Below, in pieces: positions 6,761 to 9,623 of a stretch of 9,623 nt of DNA (its first letter is position 1; each line of letters starts with the position of its first letter). Source of the DNA: Desulfitobacterium_A sp035539115 (GTDB taxonomy: Bacteria; Bacillota; Desulfitobacteriia; Desulfitobacteriales; Desulfitobacteriaceae); assembly GCF_035539115.1 (NCBI RefSeq), contig NZ_DATLJA010000070.1, forward strand, positions 1 through 9,623, written 5' to 3'. A model generated the notes under the pieces. It had not been told where the DNA came from and searched no databases. It worked only from the letters and a program-made list of their open reading frames with translations. The translations under genes were made by a program, and so were the position numbers.

Positions 6761-7795
6761 ATGTACAGTTTCAAGAACGATTATAGCGAAGGAGCGCATC
6801 CTAGAATATTGAATGCCTTGATGGAATCAAATTTTGAGCAGGTTGAAGGGTATGGAGAAGATTGCTATACACAAAAAGCGATTGAACTGTTAAAGCAAAG
6901 CATTGGGAGAAACGATGTCGATATCCACCTGCTCCCAGGTGGTACACAAACGAACTTTACGGCTATTTCAGCTTTCTTAAGGCCACATGAAGCTGTAATT
7001 GCTGCAAACACCGGGCATATCTTCGTGCATGAAACAGGAGCAGTTGAGGCAACAGGGCATAAAATCATATCTATGGAAGTAGGTGATGGAAAATTAAACT
7101 CTTCGCACATTAAGGCTGCTCTGGATTTACATACTGACGAGCACATGGTGAAGCCTAAGTTGGTTTACATTTCAAATCCGACAGAAATAGGCACAATTTA
7201 TCATAAGGATGAACTAGAACAACTAAGTATATTTTGCCAAGAAAAGAAGCTCTTTTTGTTCATGGACGGTGCTAGGCTGGGTTCAGCTTTGTGTTCTGTT
7301 GAGAATGACCTAGAACTTTCCGATCTTGCATTACTTGTAGATGCGTTCTATGTTGGCGGGACCAAGAATGGAGCACTCATTGGTGAAGCGTTAGTGATCT
7401 GCCGTGACTCCCTTAAAGAGGATTTCAGATTTCATATGAAGCAAAAAGGAGCACTCCTTGCTAAGGGAAGACTCTTGGGGATTCAGTTTCAGGAACTTTT
7501 CAGAGACAACTTGTACTTCGATCTGGCAAAGCACGCCAACAAGATGGCTAGTTTACTCAGGGATGAAATCCGAAAAGCAGGCTTCAAGTTCTTGGTACAC
7601 TCGCCATCAAATCAAATATTTCCTATACTATCCAATCGACTGATCACTGAGCTTCAAAAGAATTATTCATTTTTAGTCTGGTCAGAGGTTGATGCTGATC
7701 ATTCTGCTGTTCGCCTTGTCACTTCTTGGGCAACGAAAGAGGATGCAGTTTTAGGCTTTATTGAAGAGTTGAGTAGTTCGCCAGATCATTTTTAA
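6761..7795 (+). CDS. Threonine-aldolase-family PLP enzyme
   Basis: A 344-residue cytoplasmic, pyridoxal-phosphate fold-type I enzyme of the beta-eliminating lyase/threonine aldolase family, usual length. Threonine aldolases split L-threonine or L-allo-threonine into glycine and acetaldehyde. Visible are FKNDYSEGAHP (4-14), GGTQTN (60-65, phosphate-binding turn), H90 in FVHETGA (ring stacking), MDGARLGSAL (168-177) and YVGGTKNGALIGEA (197-210), where K202 should form the Schiff base. AAAAAGGAG at 6743-6751, nine bases before the ATG, fixes the start. It seems to be a single-gene unit: a hairpin separates it from the permease, and a possible promoter precedes the next gene. The 6613-6760 leader shows only weak promoter matches. 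The family also holds phenylserine and related aldolases, so the exact substrate is uncertain. Confidence 0.9.
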   Translation: MYSFKNDYSEGAHPRILNALMESNFEQVEGYGEDCYTQKAIELLKQSIGRNDVDIHLLPGGTQTNFTAISAFLRPHEAVIAANTGHIFVHETGAVEATGHKIISMEVGDGKLNSSHIKAALDLHTDEHMVKPKLVYISNPTEIGTIYHKDELEQLSIFCQEKKLFLFMDGARLGSALCSVENDLELSDLALLVDAFYVGGTKNGALIGEALVICRDSLKEDFRFHMKQKGALLAKGRLLGIQFQELFRDNLYFDLAKHANKMASLLRDEIRKAGFKFLVHSPSNQIFPILSNRLITELQKNYSFLVWSEVDADHSAVRLVTSWATKEDAVLGFIEELSSSPDHF

Positions 7796-7818
7796 CACCG
7801 TACTGTATCTGAATTTCA

Positions 7819-7847
7819 TTGACACGCGGTATCCACTGGTGTACCCT
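7819..7847 (+). promoter_or_regulatory. Candidate sigma-A promoter of the EamA transporter gene
   Basis: A perfect -35, TTGACA (7819-7824), is followed after 17 bp by TACCCT (7842-7847), which matches the -10 consensus at only 3 of 6 positions. It lies about 30 bases before the transporter ATG. Confidence 0.4.
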
Positions 7848-7877
7848 TTCTTACGAGATGAATGGTGGCTTGAATTA

Positions 7878-8804
7878 ATGAAAATTACCAAACGAACAGC
7901 GAATATGATGTTACTGTTGATCTCGGTACTTTAGGGTTCGGGGTTTGTTGTTACAAGAATGGCCTTGGACGTCAATGTCTCAGCAGGGTTTATTAACTTT
8001 GCAAGGGGATTTATTTTTTCGATGTTGGCACTCTTGTTTTTTTATAAAAAAATATTCAAAATGACTTTAGACGATTTTAAAATCGGGCTGTTTGTAGGAT
8101 TAATGAATTTTGGAGGCTGTATAGCGCAGACAGTAGGAGTGAAATATACTACTCCTTCTAACAATGCGTTTATTTCTGCAATATATGTTGTAATCGTACC
8201 GTTTATTGCTTGGCTCGCATACAAAAAGCCACTCAAAATTAAAAGCTTCATAGCTATAGCTTTTTGTTTATTGGGCATGGCGATACTTACGGGCATAATG
8301 AACAAAGGATTTAGGATCAACCAAGGTGACGTTTACTCACTAATTTCTGCCTTTTTATATGCAGGTTCTATTGCGTATATAAGTTATGGCACAAGTGAAA
8401 CGGATCCGACTATTGTCACATTTATGTTAGCTACGGTGCAAACAATGGGTGGATTGGGATATTTTTTCATTGTCGATGGAGGTCAGCTCATCGATGTAAA
8501 TTGGCAAGTGGCGATTTTACCGCTTTTATATATGGGAATTGTCTGTTCATTCGCCGCGCAGACGATTCAAGTTATTGCCCAGAGACATACTTCGGCAACA
8601 ACAGCGGGTCTGATTATGATGCTTGAGGGCCTTTTTGGAAGTCTGTTTTCGGTCGTTTTTGGCTTTGAATCTTTTACCTTTAGCATGGCAGTTGGTGGTT
8701 CTATAATTATGATTGCCCTTGTATTTATGGAGGTTAATTTTGAGCAGTTTGCCAGGGGAAGGCATTCAATGAATGCGCCTAAATTATGGACTAAGGATTT
8801 TTAA
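7878..8804 (+). pseudogene. DMT-superfamily EamA transporter with an in-frame amber codon
   Basis: From the ATG at 7878 the frame reads 18 residues (MKITKRTANM...LISVL), a TAG at 7932-7934, then GSGFVVTRMALD and the rest of an EamA transporter to 8804. Drug/metabolite transporters normally have WGSGF or a close variant here, so TAG sits where TGG (Trp) is expected. Without it the product would be 308 residues with about ten membrane helices in two repeats (for example NFGGCIAQTVGVKYTTPSNNA and the C-terminal repeat with AAQTIQVIAQRHTSATTAG, typical EamA helix ends). The part after the stop could start at ATG 7959 (281 residues) but would lack most of helix 1 and has no clear ribosome site. 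Before the first ATG, GGTGG (7864-7868) is a weak site. The lesion is a single G-to-A change, so recent decay, sequencing error or amber read-through are all possible. The substrate is unknown. Confidence 0.75.
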
Positions 8805-8945
8805 TCCCAAACAATGGGTTATCACGGTTTGTATGAAAGCATGCGCGGTAGAAAAAACAGGTTTAACGTAAGGCAATCGTTACCCCTCTGGTAGCATCGG
8901 TGTGATGTTATCTATAAGTTAATTTCATCCTTTACTCCTATCATA

Positions 8946-8974
8946 TTTACTGTTAAAATTTAACTTGGTATAAT
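8946..8974 (+). promoter_or_regulatory. Sigma-A promoter with extended -10
   Basis: TTTACT (8946-8951), 17 bp, then TATAAT (8969-8974) preceded by TGG, giving an extended -10. Its spacer holds the palindrome GTTAAAATTTAAC (8952-8964). It points toward the 9190 reading frame with a leader of about 200 bases. Confidence 0.65.
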
Positions 8975-8985
8975 AAATGTACCAA
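8965..8985. promoter_or_regulatory. Operator-like inverted repeat over the -10
   Basis: TTGGTA (8965-8970) and TACCAA (8980-8985) are perfect inverted arms with a nine-base spacer, covering the -10 box and the expected start. This is a typical place for a repressor operator. No candidate repressor gene is in the window. Confidence 0.4.
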
Positions 8986-9189
8986 ATATTTAATTTAAGT
9001 CTTAGCCAAGTTTTATTTAACCGAGTATTTTTTGCATCTAAATGGCCATTGAATTATTTGTTAGCTACCTCATCTAAAAATAAAACGCAGAGGTTGTAAA
9101 ATGTTCACAAAAAAACCATGGGAATAAATATGAGGAGAATATGAATCGAAGAGGTAATACTGGGGGCTTGAAAAGGAGAGGGTAAACGA

Positions 9190-9366
9190 GTGGGCTATGT
9201 TTCCACCGCAAAGAAAACAACGATTCCTTCTGGGAGGTGGTCAGATTTCTGGAAACAGCAAGATTATTGGGCGGTGTGGCTTGGTCTAGCAATCGTACTG
9301 TTAACAATCGTGTTTTCAAGTATTGGAAATAATTTTATGAATGATTCTGGTGCAGAAACCCTCTGA
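9190..9366 (+). CDS. 58-residue fragment resembling the N-terminus of a YeiH-type exporter
   Basis: GTG at 9190 follows AAAAGGAGAGGG (9171-9182) and opens a 58-codon frame ending in TGA at 9364-9366. It encodes a polar start, then WSDFWKQQDYWAVWLGL (17-33) and a hydrophobic stretch to about residue 45. The W-x-x-x-D-Y/W-W-A-V-W-x-G pattern before helix 1 is like the beginning of YeiH/UPF0324 putative sulfate exporters, which are over 300 residues. The frame stops soon after helix 1, and an IS1182-type transposase begins about 120 bases later. It is probably the stump of a transporter cut by the insertion element; a genuine small membrane protein is the alternative. Family assignment is from memory and moderate only. 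Confidence 0.45.
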   Translation: MGYVSTAKKTTIPSGRWSDFWKQQDYWAVWLGLAIVLLTIVFSSIGNNFMNDSGAETL

Positions 9367-9414
9367 TTTTTTCATCAAAAAGCAGGAATCTACCTCAATT
9401 GTGTTGAATTATAT

Positions 9415-9462
9415 AGTATAGTGGAGATAACCATAGATATCTCAATATAATTTATCTATACT
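9415..9462. repeat. Nested inverted repeats before the transposase
   Basis: AGTATAG (9415-9421) pairs with CTATACT (9456-9462), and inside it GAGATA (9424-9429) pairs with TATCTC (9438-9443). The structure lies in the non-coding DNA just before the transposase gene. It may belong to the left end of the insertion sequence or limit read-through transcription into it; the terminal inverted repeat cannot be defined without the right end. Confidence 0.4.
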
Positions 9463-9484
9463 GTAGTTTGAAGTGATTTTTTCT

Positions 9485-9623
9485 ATGTTTAGGGAAAATA
9501 CGAAACATAAACAAGATAATTTTTTTAGTAATTTGAGTTCAATGGACCCTCGCTTCAAAAACAGACTCGAAAAGAGCTGGGCCGGGCTGTTTTATGAGCA
9601 TGTTTTTTGTAAAATAGACGAGA
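9485..9623 (+). mobile_element. IS1182-family transposase, N-terminal part
   Basis: The frame from ATG 9485 runs off the window edge after 46 codons. It starts MFRENTKHKQDNFF and continues with RLEKSWAGLFYEHVFCKIDE. The MFR-x-N/D-T-K-H-x-Q opening and the K-S-W-A-x-x-F-Y-x-x-x-F-C-K/R-I-D-E block are like the N-terminus of IS1182-family transposases of Firmicutes, which then contain a DDE catalytic core. The core, the rest of the gene and both element ends are outside view. The ribosome site is weak, as is common for transposases. Its position right after a truncated exporter-like frame suggests it interrupted that gene. Family call from memory, fairly confident. Confidence 0.7.

Larger units (their letters stand above)
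8805..9189. other. Intergenic region, 385 bases, no supported gene
   Basis: It holds one good promoter with palindromes (8946-8985). TAACG-N9-CGTTA (8864-8882) could fold but has no T-run. Tiny reading frames at 9101 (8 codons) and 9141 (14 codons, GAGGAG three bases upstream) end before or at the ribosome site for the 9190 frame; I do not call them genes. No tRNA-like or riboswitch-like structure was recognised. Confidence 0.5.

Noticed and set aside
6865..7146. Minus-strand open frame within the PLP enzyme gene
   Set aside because: Antisense shadow of a clearly conserved gene, with no ribosome site or recognisable motif. The same applies to other antisense frames such as 662-928 and 9074-9319.
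6761..7795. Threonine aldolase gene as a fourth operon member of the sigma-54 cassette
   Set aside because: A 228-base gap with a terminator-like hairpin separates it from the permease, and it has its own strong ribosome site.
8864..8882. TAACG-N9-CGTTA as a terminator for the EamA transporter gene
   Set aside because: The stem is short and no T-tract follows.
9141..9185. 14-codon leader peptide gene before the 9190 frame
   Set aside because: The ribosome site is only three bases from the ATG, the peptide shows no run of regulatory codons, and no attenuator hairpin follows.
1..9623. CRISPR array, tRNA, rRNA or phage structural genes
   Set aside because: No regularly spaced repeats, tRNA-like folds, rRNA sequence or phage proteins were seen.

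Overview
The window looks like a moderately AT-rich Clostridia/Firmicutes chromosome. Strong AGGAG-type ribosome sites, a perfect sigma-54 promoter, a Firmicutes-style TrmB and an IS1182-type transposase would suit a Desulfitobacterium/Desulfosporosinus-like organism. That placement is inference from protein style, not from a search.

Left flank (1-1337): the 3' part of an AmmeMemoRadiSam-type radical SAM gene, which loses its C-terminus to in-frame stops, then a tRNA (guanine-N7)-methyltransferase gene (trmB) broken by a one-base frameshift. A bidirectional terminator (1365-1402) closes this strand and the convergent regulator gene.

Centre (1413-6532): the most interesting part, an intact sigma-54-controlled cassette. 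A sensor-less sigma-54 activator (minus strand) diverges from a glutamine-synthetase-like gamma-glutamyl ligase, an acetamidase/formamidase-family amidohydrolase and a PuuP-like APC permease (plus strand). A TGGCAC-N5-TTGCA promoter sits before the ligase. The regulator has its own sigma-A promoter, overlapped by inverted repeats that could also be the activator's upstream sites. The ligase lacks the flap glutamate used by true glutamine synthetases to handle ammonium, so it probably glutamylates an amine. The working model is that the permease imports an amine or amide, the ligase makes a gamma-glutamyl amide, and the amidase releases nitrogen or a product. The usual PuuB, PuuC and PuuD partners are absent, so the substrate and pathway are open.

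Right flank (6533-9623): a hairpin ends the cassette. It is followed by a stand-alone threonine-aldolase-family PLP enzyme, a DMT/EamA transporter gene with an amber codon at its conserved WGSGF motif, and a long intergenic region with a good promoter and operator-like palindromes. Then comes a 58-residue fragment that looks like the start of a YeiH-type exporter. The window ends inside the first 46 codons of an IS1182-type transposase.

Four of the flanking genes are broken or truncated while the sigma-54 cassette is intact. This suggests decay of the surroundings around a retained nitrogen-metabolism module, though sequencing errors could account for the single-site lesions.
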